Positions 44,042 through 54,614 of a DNA stretch of 64,000 nucleotides are shown here, in pieces. The stretch comes from Leucogyrophana mollusca. Lineage: Eukaryota; Basidiomycota; Agaricomycetes; Boletales. The stretch is from positions 1 through 64,000 of the forward strand of contig MU266343.1 of the NCBI GenBank assembly GCA_021014945.1, read 5' to 3'. Numbering within the stretch: position 1 is the stretch's first letter; each line of letters opens with the position of its first letter. The translations under genes were made by a program, and so were the position numbers. The notes under the pieces are model-generated. The model had not been told where the DNA came from. It did no database searches and saw only the letters and a program-made list of their open reading frames with translations.

Positions 44042-46517
44042 ATGGGCGGTGATCACAAGTGCCCAGTATGCCAGGCGACATTTACTCGTCCTCAGCACGT
44101 CGCGAGACACATGCGATCACGTACGTCCACTTTCCATTCCTTGCTATTTAGTAGGCAAATCTAGTTTTCGATGCTCCACTTTGCCGCGGGAGCGGGAGCG
44201 GAGACATTGTAGTTGATCCACCGCTCATTTTCTCCTCTTTATCCAATATCTTCAAACAACTGATCGTACTCCTTGGTCCACAGACACTGGCGATCGGCCT
44301 TACAAGTGCCAGTATTGTGGTGACCAGTTCGCCCGCAGGTGCGTAGATGGCGACTCGAGAGTTTTGCTAGTTCAAGTTTCTAACTCGAAGCTGTTCTAGC
44401 GATCTTTTGTCACGGCATGTCAATAAGTGTCATGCAAACGAAAAGCCAGCCTCCAATACCACCACCACTCGTCGCAAAGGCTCTGCGTCGGCATCCCGAG
44501 CGACGACCTCAAAGCAGGCTTGTGATCAGTGTGTTCAGTCAAGCCTTCCATGCGATGGCTGTAATCCATGTTGTAAGTTTTCGTTTTTTAGTCGTATACA
44601 TCATCTCATTCTCCCATAGCAAAATGCGTGCAACGCAAGTGCAGGTGCACATATGTGAAGTTCCACCGTCAAACCGCACCCAGCGGACCTGGGCACCACA
44701 ACCCTCGACCTACGTCCGCCTCGTCGTCCCTGTCAGCAGGCACTCGCCTTCCGTCTCACCTCGATGAATTCATCCTTGGTCCTCCTCCGGTGAGCGTACC
44801 AAGCATGGGTGCTACTGGGGGCACCGACCCTCTCTTCTCCACACCGTTCTCGTTCAGCCCCGCCTATCCACCTTCCGCGTCCACCGACCTTCATTCTCTC
44901 CCACTTTCTATGTCCTCGGACGCTGACATGGCCGGGAAGTATCGTGCACAGGCTGAACTTCTCCGCCGTGCAGGCAATTCGATGTTATCAAACCCCCAAG
45001 GTGCACCAGGAGTCATTCCTGGCCTTTATACAGACACTCAGCAGCCAGCCACAACGAATTGGCTCGGGTGGAACGATGGTGACCAACAGCATGTGAATGA
45101 TACCCACGCTCGCTTCAATGATATGGACGACAAAGAACTTCAAGCGGCACTTTCGCGTTATGGTTCTGGGTCGGAACAATACCACCCTGGCGACATGTTC
45201 TCAGGGAATGGGAACATGATTGGCTCGGCATATCGACAGCGTCGCGGATCTGTAGATTTTAGCGACGGAAGCAGCGCAGCATCGCAATCTGTCCCTTCCA
45301 GCGCCGCATCGTCGAACGTCCATCTGCCTTTGGCAGGGGATATGTATCAGAGCAGTTCAGAAGACTATCAACACCAGCTCGACGTCAACCGGCGGCGGGG
45401 CTCCGTGCCCACTTCGCAAGCTCAGCATTTCCATCAACAGCCCGAACAGCATCGACTCGGTGAAGGCGGGTTCTCCTCCGCATTCGGACTCATGAGTATT
45501 GACGACCCGAATGTTCTCGCGGGGCTCTCGACAGATGGCGTTCCCTTCTTTACCAATGCGGCCATGAACCTTCCGCCGCACTCTCCCAACGCGACACCTA
45601 TGCCGTCCAAGCAGCCGCACCCCAACCAACAGAATCACCGCGATCGTGGTTTGTCGCTTTCTGCGCTCCCCACACCAGGCGCTAATCGAGATGCAGAAAC
45701 TCGAGAACTTCGCGATTTCTGGAAGGCGTACATGCGTACACCCCTCAGTGGACCTGGGCCTGCTGGGTTGGATATTCCGGGCGGCATTATGCCCCAGTCT
45801 CCAAATCAGCGGAGACGGGTGCGGGTGTCGTCGCTGCCAAGCGTGAAGACGCCGACTGCTGAGCGTGCGCACCCAATGCACGCCAATGGCAGCCATGCGG
45901 ACTCAACGAGTGGGATGCGCACAACGCTCCACGGCAATCCGGAGGATTTGAGGAGCTATGAAGCGGCTGTCAATGCGCGGCACGCCGCCCTCAACCTCAA
46001 CCTTGTTCCGCGAAAGAAAGGCCGTCCTACATCAAGCGAAAGCCCACCTGCCCCAGCTTCCAGCGGTGACACAAAGCGGAGCGGTATCACTAGTTCTACA
46101 CACTTCGACTTGAATGCTAGCCGTCCATCTAGCTCGTCCTCAACGTCATCACTAGCACATGCTTTTGGCTCTCACCTAAAGCCCCCACCGATGAACGGCA
46201 TGTCTATCTCGCTACCCTTAGCGCACAGTGCTGGTGGGACAGATTTCCCCCCGGGCTCGCGTGAGTCTTCAGTCGCCTCGGATGGTACTGGATCATCGGA
46301 CGGCGAATTCATCCGCCCGTCATTTAAGAGGCTACCTTCACAAACGCTCGGTCCAGCTAATGCCAAGCGAACGCAGTTGGAGAGGGACGAGGGACAAGAG
46401 AATACAGAGGCCATGATTAGTGGTGATCGAGCGACCCTGGGAGTTGGCCAACGACCCCTCGCAGGTCTCCCCGACCGTACACGACGCGCGAGCGAGAGCG
46501 GCGGAATAGACGCATAG
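44042..46517 (+). CDS. Transcription factor with two C2H2 fingers plus a cysteine cluster
   Basis: Start MGGDHKCPVCQATFTRPQHV at 44042, spliced to HTGDRPYKCQYCGDQFARS and then DLLSRHVNKCH: two adjacent C2H2 fingers (CPVC...H...H and CQYC...H...H). About 30 residues later ACDQCVQSSLPCDGCNPC, spliced to SKCVQRKCRCTYVKFHRQ, forms a cysteine cluster resembling a Zn(II)2Cys6 domain with extra cysteines. The rest of the last exon (44628-46517, about 600 residues) is Ser/Pro/Gln-rich and disordered, with a short conserved-looking block ETRELRDFWKAYMRTPLSGP near 45700, typical of this fungal regulator class. It should act in the nucleus; targets unknown. Gene ends DA, TAG at 46517. It converges on a second regulator gene. 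Confidence 0.85.
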
Positions 46518-47382
46518 GTACCAGGAGAGGTGCCATACCGCTCAGCAATTCGTATGTATTTCTATATTTTTTTTGCTGTATCCATTTTCCCACCGATACT
46601 ATAGGCCTTCCTTTACCACATAGTCTTTTCTTACTTTTACCCGTTGACCTGACTGTCGCTGGACGTTCGTCAGCGACATGGCTGCATACATGACTTGTCT
46701 ACTGCCTTTTGCTTTCTTTCTTGCTCGTATACCAACACGACGCCACACATTCATGTCGCGCAATCGCCGCTAAATTGCTAATAGTCGAGCGGTACACGGA
46801 AGACAATATAATCTCGAATAGCTTGGAGCGGGTATTATGGAAGGATCACGTCGCGATGTTCCAAACTTTGGCATAGGTGAAGTTGAATAAAGCCACTAGC
46901 TTGACCCAGCGTTTGTCAGGAGACCCCGGGCTGACGCCAGGGAGGGGCCAGCCACTACGTCGAGGGGGCACATGGCATTTGGGATTGGAACGCTGTGCAT
47001 TCAACCTCGAGCCTCTGTACATTGAAGTCTATCCGCTTTCCAGTGGGTTTCAATTCCAATGAATTCAGGGTGCTATGTCTACTTGTGAATCATTCCATAA
47101 TATACAAAGGGTTCCTTGTCCACGTTCTACTTCAGATGTGGGGAGTTCACTATAACGACTGTATACTAAATCGTAGCGTACATTTGGGCTCGCAACAGAG
47201 CAATCGGACAACACTACTACGTAGTCCTTTTAAATGACAATGAAAAGTCAATACCAAATACACAGCTAGAACGAACAAATGAAAGCAAACAACAATCATA
47301 TCGCAGCAAGATCATAACAGTGGATGTCCACGCAACACACAATATAGAAAGCAAGACAACTAGAGTCTAAGACGCTGAGTGA
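46518..47382. other. Convergent 3' flanks of two regulator genes
   Basis: 865 bp between the stop codons of the two zinc-finger regulators. Only short frames without motifs (46877-47062 and 46995-47237 plus). Likely 3' UTRs and terminators. Confidence 0.45.
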
Positions 47383-50300
47383 TTATCTGAAAGTAACAAA
47401 CAAATCAGTCCTCCGCTCCAACGCAAAACAATCAAACTCACTGTAAATGTTACCATACTGGCTGGAGAGATAGATAGACGACTCAGGCGGATGATGTTCC
47501 GCATTGGTCGCCGGCACCTGCCCGGGCTGCTGCTGCGGCGATATTCCACCATACGCCATGCCCATCTGCGGGAACGACGTATAATCATTCCAGAACTGCG
47601 GGTACCGGCTGCTGTTCCCTCCACCCCCATGTCCCCCCTGCGGATCATACCCATTCATCCGCTGGCTGCTCACGCGGTGCGGAAGCCGCTCGTCGATCAG
47701 GCCCGTGCTGTACATCTGCGGGAGCACCGACGTCGAGATCGTCCCGGGGAACGAGAGGTAGTTCGAGTTATCCGACGGCCACCGCTCGTAGGACGAAAAA
47801 TACGGAACGTTGTTCAGCGATGACGACCCGGATGAAGGCGGCGGGGGAACGCTCATGCTCCCTGGACCCGCAAAGTCGTCCTGGCCGATGAACCCGCTGG
47901 GGGGGCGCCAGTGGGAATATCCCGGGGGAGCGGTGTGGAGCTGGCTGCGCTCATATGCGTCTTCGCCATCGACGGCGTGCTCCGCCGCGCGTTTGTGCCT
48001 GTCAGACTGGTATTGCAGTCTTGACGGCTCCGAATCCTCGCACATGACGTTCGAGCCGCGCAAAAGCTCACGGGCACGACCGGCGCTGGGCCATACGACC
48101 TCCATCTCCTGCAACGCGTCCATGCACTTGATGAGGCCCATTCGGGCTTGGGGGTCGCTCGGGTAGATCGATACTGTGCATTATAGACGCTGAGCATCGC
48201 GATAAAGGAGTAATACAGAGATAAAGAGAACGCACGGCTCGTAACATGCATGATCCCAGCGGTGAACACATAGAAGCATAGGAACACAGGTGCACGTTGT
48301 AGACAGTATTTATCGCGGTAGACCGAGACTGGACGACCTTGAGTTAGAGTTTTGAACACAGGGTAAGAAAACACACCTATCGACGCGATGTGGTTGGCAG
48401 CACCGACACAAAGTTCGTAATTCTTCTTCGATGCCGCCCGCACTTCTGCATCATCCGAGTTCTCCGTCTTCCTAAAACATCAGACAAGACCATCAGCACG
48501 CCACGCCCCGGCATTCACCACCCACGGAACACTCACTGCTTGTTCGCCCCATACATCTGCCGTATACTATCAACACACGCGGAAGCACGTGCAGTTAGCG
48601 TCAACAACACATCACCCCACAAAACCGCACAACTCACAAAGGCCGATGCAACAAAAGGGTTGTGCACCAATACTGCATGTGCAGCGTAAGTATATGCGGC
48701 GGTGGGACCGCGCCCTTGCCCGAACCCGTCGGCTCGTACCGCAAATGTTCCGGAAGGTCAAGGTACCACTTGTTAAGTAGCCCCTCCAGATACACGGACT
48801 CTGCGTGCCGACTCGACGCAGGCCGGATGGCGTATATCGCTTGGACGATCATGCTCAAGAGGCCGGCTGTACGGAGGTGAAGTTAGTCATTACCAAGGCA
48901 AAGGGACTGCAGCAAGCGACTCACACAGCGTAGCACTCGCGTTGAAGCACGAGAGCACGCGCCCGGGGACGGGGACGGCGGGGCGCGCATCCGAAGGAGC
49001 GCTCGGCTGGCGCGTGTGCATGTCGATCGGCGGCGAAGGGTGCGGAGTCCAGAGTTCCAGTTCCTCGGGCTATTGTCGGATCTCGCGTCAGCAGCCGCCC
49101 ACTTGTCCAGCCACCATTACCAAGACCCGAGCGAAGAAGGGCGACCATCGCACGCAATAGCCGCCCCCATGCCGCAAAGATAAAGACAAAAATAGGGAAC
49201 GCAAACTTTAAGAGAAGAAGCGAGGCAATTTGAAGGAGAGTGAGAGGATGAAGGGAAGGTGGGATGTAAAAATAGAAATCGCGGGGCCTCGCTCACCTCT
49301 GTCTCCCCAGGGAGGAGTGTGTCGAAATCACGCTCAAAGATCGCCAGTGGCCGGCCTAAGACACCCCAAAAAACAAATCAGCACCCACCCATCACCCAGC
49401 CCAGCCCAGTCCCACTCACCAATATACGTCGATACATACTTGTCAAGCACCACACACCCATACCAAATTCTCCTCCTCTCTTGGAGCTCCCACTCCCCAA
49501 ACAGCCTCCCCCCAAGCCCCACGCGCGCCCAGCCATCCGCACATCGATGCATCCCGAGGTCCTGCGCCATCCGCACGGCCATCCCGATGTACACCCACGC
49601 CTGCGCCATCGCGCCGATCCCGATCTCGCGGTAGCCCATGAGGAGGAGCGCCTGGCACGTCGACGGGCGCGAGGACGCGTACGTCGAGTCGAGGATGATC
49701 TTGGCGGACGCGAGGTAGTCGTCGCCGGCGGTCCACATGGACGGGTCGGATGGGGGCGGGAGGGGCGACGAGGAGGAGGGGGAGTAGCGCGCGGAGATGG
49801 CGAACATGGTGAGGAGGAGGAGGGTGGGAATGCGTCGGCGCGGGCGGAGGAATGGAGAGGGAGACGTGCGCTGCTGGCCGTCGGACGCAGGCGACTCGGG
49901 CGTCTCTCCTGTTCGTCCGCTGTGTCCAATAAAGTACATGAATATTACAAAATTACTTTTGCGCCCATGATAGCATATAGTGAGACGAACGCACCCATTA
50001 CGAAAGGTCTCCCAAAAGGCCGCCTTGTGCAGGACGGGGAACACGGGGTGTACGTACGTAAAGTACAGCTCGAGGAGATGTTCCTGTAACGGCGCATCGG
50101 GCAACTTGGCCGCGAACTCGTCGTCCTCGATCGCATGCGGGTGGGCACCAGCGGGGACGGGTGGCCAGACACGTGCTTTCGGGAACCGCCTATATGCGGG
50201 GGTGGCAGGAATGTCAGCGTCGGGATTTTATCGAGGGGACCAGGAAGAAAGGGTAGCTCACCAAATTCCACCCTCGTTCCTGGCCTCGGTCCTTGCATTG

Positions 50301-52069
50301 ATGCCGAGCAGATACAGCCCGCTAGCCTTCCCGTGGTAGCGCACCTGGTCATTCTCGTTAGCGTGCCATCCTCACTCGGGACAAAAAAGGAAGAATTAAA
50401 AAAGAAGCAGAGAATCTAAGGTGGGGGAGGAACCGCACCTGCTCATCCTCGTTCAGGCTGAGTTGCCCGACGGCGTCGACGACGTCTTCTTCCTCATCAG
50501 AGTCGAGGGACGCGGGGGCTGTGTAGTGTATGCAAAGTGTAGCGTAGTATCATGTCAGTAGAGTGCCGTGTCGTTCATGGAAGTGCAATATGCGAGCGTG
50601 GTACGAGCCATGTTAGCGCAGCATAAAATTAAAATTAAAAAAAATCCAAATATCAATTAGTGCTGCCCCGCAGTGACGAACCAAGGACCTAACACGTACC
50701 AGAAGCCGATGCCCCGACAGGCGAATACCGCACAGGGGAGTACCCCGCGCTGGGTGAGCCAGAGCCTCTGCCACCTCCCTCGTATTCGTCCACTTTCCGT
50801 CGCTGGCGCCTCACATCCTGCACTGGGTCAGTGTGCCTCGGATCGTGATGACGCAAGTCGTTATGTCGGGGCCCATCCAGCCTCCTCGTGTCCTGGGAGT
50901 CATTCAATCGGGGGGGATCGTTGAGCGAGATGGATGAACTGGTGGGGAGTGAGTACGGGTGGCTGTGGTGAGAGCGGGGATGTGGGTCGTTGAGGGATAT
51001 AGCGCCGAGGGATGGGTTGGGGATGGAGGAAGACGTAGAGGCGGATGGTGGATGGGGAGTATGTGCGAGGAGTGTGGCTACGCGGTCTTGCCATTCGTTG
51101 GAAGGGCTGTGAGGCTGTGTTAGCATCCCGATAAAAAGCAAGAGAGGCCATCGCGATAAAAAAGAAAGCGAGACCCAACGCACTGGGTGCTTTGTAAATC
51201 GACGTGGCCAGACTCGCCCTCCGTGGGCGAAGTGCTGCCACTGCCCGACTTGGGTTTGGAGCTGACGGCGCCTTTGCCTGCACGGCCCTTGGCACCGTAG
51301 GGGGAGTTGTCAACGCGATTAATGATCTCACGGGCGAGTGTGTCCTATTGAGCAGATTAAATGAGACAAGTAAGTGGGACAAAATGGAAGAGGAAGGTCA
51401 CCTTTCTGAGATCACCGAGTACACCCCGTGCGCGCTCGTCGCCACTAGCGATGAGTATGCCGAGGAGGGCCTCTGTCTGGTGAAGACGGGCTTCGATTGC
51501 GTCGATGTAGCCCTTTGGAGGGCCGCGTTTGCGCGAGGGACCAAGGAAGGTGCATGCTGTGGACGTTGTCAGAGAGTGTGGTTGCAGCGAGGCAGGATGT
51601 ACTGACGAGTGCCGAGCATGACGCAGCTCTTGCAAGCATCGACATCAGGGGAGCGCTCACACTTGCATTTGGATTTGCGGCACTGATCGCAGGCTGGATA
51701 CACGCAGAGTCAGGCTTGTGTCGCCTTGGCTACACTACGAGGCAACGGACCTTTGCTGCTCCTCCTGCGGACGACCTTTTCTGCGGTGGAGGAGCCAGGG
51801 ATGGACATGCCTGGGGGGAGTTCAGTGAGCTCGTCTGCGTCTTCGAAGTCGTCGTTGAAGGACATTGCGGAAGAGTTGTGGAGGTCGATCGTGTTGCGCT
51901 TTGGGAGAGACCAGGGGTTTGCCATTGAGGACTCGTCCTCGCCGAAGCGGAAGAAAGGGCGGGGTGGAGTTGTGGACGCTGATGACGACGACGAAGGGTG
52001 GAAGTTGAACGAAAAGTTTAATGGCGAGTTTGATTCTGATTTTACAGAGGGATTGTTTGAGTTAGACAT
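47383..52069 (-). CDS. Zn(II)2Cys6 transcription factor with fungal-specific regulator domain
   Basis: Start MSNSNNPSVKSESNSPLNFS at 52069. The exon 1 to 2 splice gives TCDQCRKSKCKCERSPDVDA then CKSCVMLGTPC, a complete zinc binuclear cluster (Cys spacing 2-6-8-2-6). The linker GPSRKRGPPKGYIDAIEARL and a coiled segment follow (TEALLGILIASGDER). Disordered Asp/His/Arg/Pro-rich stretch at 51000-50690. The fungal-specific transcription factor domain starts with HLLELYFTYVHPVFPVLHKA, then RRRIPTLLLLTMFAISARYS and TCQALLLMGYREIGIGAMAQ. AWVYIGMAVRMAQDLGMHR and LQERRRIWYGCVVLDKYVST complete its signature. The exons around 49150-48640 continue the helical domain (AIYAIRPASSRHAESVYLEG, LNKWYLDLPEHLRYEP). 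The C-tail is Gly/Ser/Tyr-rich and ends at 47383. About ten introns. Relatives control carbon-source use, but the target cannot be inferred. Confidence 0.85.
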
Positions 52070-53428
52070 GATGGCAAGAGAAAGGAGAGAAATGAGAAAT
52101 GAGATTACGCGCAGAACGGGAGTCCGCTTACGTCGTTCGATCACGATCACTTACCTATTAGACGCTAACCTGCAATGCTAGGACGGCAACAACGACGAGG
52201 AGTCCCAATGGACATCAACTTTTGTATTATCGAGTACTTTTGCAACGATTCCCATCTGCTACAATTCTCTAATGATAGAACGAACGAGCTGAACTTCTAG
52301 AGACTCCGCAGTTCAAACGCGTCTAGAGCGGATACATTTCGCCCGAGGACATACCGCACACGTGAACGACACGCGGTGTCCTCCGCCGTCTTCTGTCCAC
52401 GCTCTTCTGACAGTCCGTGGGTGCACAACACCCCTCCGCCTCACGTTCCCGTGAACCTACCCCCACCCTATTGCTCCCGTCCCCACGTGCAACACCCTCC
52501 CCGCCCTCCTCCACCTCTCCTACTCGAATCCCGTTCATCAGTTCGTCCAGTTCTGCTCCAACCCACCCATGCCGAACGTACCCATCAACCCGCCCTGACC
52601 CTTACACCATCTCCGTACCCATCCACGGCATCTTTACATCCTCACAGCCGCAACTATTCCAGAACTCCTCTCCATCACTCGCTCGCTTCTCAATCTCCAT
52701 CCTTTCCTTCCAACCGCACACTACAAATTGCCACCGTCCTCCACACATGTGCCTGTGACCTACCTACCTCCATCCAACGCTCCCATAGCTACCCACTCGA
52801 CCCTACTCGATATTTATGTGTTCTGTCGTCCAGCTCCAGGCTCTCAAATTCGCCCCCGACTTCACAATGTCCGAATTCCACGCCTCGTCCGGACCCAATA
52901 CCACAAACCCTATGCTTATTTCTTTCCTTCGCAAACTCCCGTCCCATTCCCAATAGCCCCCGTCCTCAACCGCACCAATCGAGTCTCGCCTTCCGTCCCT
53001 AAGTTTATATACAATTAGCTCAGTGGTGCACATACCTGGTCTCAGTGACGCCACCCCTTACTTCAACCTCCCGTTTATTTGTCACTCTCAAGGCACAGGT
53101 GTAAGGCCACACTGCGTCATTCCTTGGCCTTTGAGCCGTCACTACGTACACCACTCCGACCCTCGACGCCAACGCCCCACAGCGATTCCCCCTGTTGCAT
53201 CCCTACCACAACTTACGCATGCTACTACTGACTCCGTCGCCACATCTGTCAAATTCGAACTCGATGTCGATGCAGCTGACTCATCCCCCCACTCTCAAGT
53301 CCGCGGTGCATAGTTCGTATAGGCGCCTTATGGACAGCGGGCGCCCATCATACAAATCTACAGACCAGTACTTACAGTTGCTAGCCTCAATGCGGAGTTT
53401 TCGCCAGCCATGCACACTATGCACCCAT

Positions 53429-53442
53429 CTGCGATAACGCAG
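53429..53442. repeat. CTGCGATAACGCAG hairpin, copy 1
   Basis: A 5-bp inverted repeat around ATAA. Its first 13 bases recur at 53718-53730 in the larger hairpin. Confidence 0.5.
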
Positions 53443-53710
53443 AAGCACGTCCGTGCTCTGATGGGGTTCTCTCCGCGACGCAGCCTCGCTGATGCTGACG
53501 GTTCCTCGGTAATGCGGTAATGTATGTGGCCTATATGAAACTTCTCTCCGCGACGCAACCGGGCGCCACCCGATAAGCACAGGCTGTAGCCCCCAATCCA
53601 TACGCTTCTTGATCGGTTGATGAAACCGAGCCGCGCAGACATAACTCGCGCAGGCACCCTGCGTGTTTCTGATGCAGGATCATTTGATGCCAGTGTACGT
53701 ATGGATCCAC

Positions 53711-53737
53711 GTGCCGTCTGCGATAACGCAACGGCAC
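53711..53737. repeat. Hairpin GTGCCGT...ACGGCAC with CTGCGATAACGCA core
   Basis: GTGCCGT pairs with ACGGCAC and, after one bulged C, TGCG pairs with CGCA around an ATAA loop: an 11-bp stem. The core CTGCGATAACGCA matches 53429-53441. Confidence 0.55.
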
Positions 53738-53790
53738 ATGTACGCGCGGCTTCCCTGCGATGGAGATTCCGACAGACTGATATGTTGGGA

Positions 53791-53845
53791 CCTTCTTGTC
53801 CATCGATGCAGGGACCTTGGGGCCTTCTTGTCAATCGATGCAGGG
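53791..53845 (+). repeat. Tandem pair of a 23-bp repeat
   Basis: CCTTCTTGTC(C/A)ATCGATGCAGGG occurs at 53791-53813 and 53823-53845 with one mismatch. The two units start 32 bp apart. Confidence 0.75.
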
Positions 53846-54502
53846 TACACCGGACCTGTCCCCGGGATGTGCATGTGTACGCTGGACGCCCCACCGCTTC
53901 TCGAATCTCGATCATCGAGCACGCAAACCAACATCTGCTCAAACTTTCGGTATAATTAGCTGCGATGCGAGTGATTTCGTGCCTGTTCGATGCCGCGCTC
54001 AATCCGCGCCTGTCCCGCTACTGTGCTCCTTCGATCCCTGCCCAGCCAAGTCCGCACCTGCTGAAATCCCGTTCATTCCCCCGTCAAGTGACACCCTTTG
54101 TGCGGTTGATAGGAATTCCAGTGCTTGGGGTCGATACCACTACTCATCTAACCTCGGGGAAGCGCGACCTTACAACCCAGTTCCAGAACCCGGTCCTCTA
54201 TTCAAGTCCAGAACGACATCGGGATCCAGGGCGAATGATCAGGAGCCCGGGCGCGAAGGCGATCAGACGGTCCCCTTCCGACCTCGACATGTCCACCCAG
54301 ACACCTCTCCCCCCAACTCGAGGCCCGCAAACGGGCATGAAACGATCTCGCGGGAAAAAGGGAGGAACAACACAGATCCAAGCCGTGGTCCGTAACTTGA
54401 AGATGGAAAGCCAGCCAACAAAAGCGGTGCTGATCAGCTCAGATGCACCTGACATGCTGCGGCCACGGTATCACCTACCCCATCCCTGGTGCTCGAATCC
54501 AT

Positions 54503-54514
54503 TGCGATATCGCA
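54503..54514. repeat. Perfect palindrome TGCGATATCGCA
   Basis: A 12-bp perfect palindrome sharing the core GCGATATCGC with the one at 54601-54614. Confidence 0.6.
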
Positions 54515-54600
54515 CCCGTGCGTTCTGTCACGTACTTTCGCAATTGTCCTTCCTTCTCGCCGTACATAACCATAACATAGGCAGGCCCCACCCCCGATCA

Positions 54601-54614
54601 CCGCGATATCGCGG
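54601..54614. repeat. Perfect palindrome CCGCGATATCGCGG
   Basis: A 14-bp perfect palindrome 98 bp from the related palindrome at 54503. The same CCGCGATATCG block recurs at about 55817. Confidence 0.6.

Noticed and set aside
49259..50089. 276-codon plus-strand open frame rich in Arg, Gly and Pro
   Set aside because: It is antisense to the fungal-specific domain of the Zn2Cys6 regulator, whose motifs are clear on the minus strand.
52376..53018. Pro/Ser-rich open frames of up to 208 codons on the plus strand
   Set aside because: The stretch is C/T-rich, so stop codons are rare in several frames at once. No motif, start context or splice pattern supports a gene.
53358..54002. 214-codon minus-strand open frame with repeated ARLRRGE segments
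   Set aside because: The protein repeats reflect the DNA direct repeats. There is no known domain and the frame overlaps hairpin repeats.
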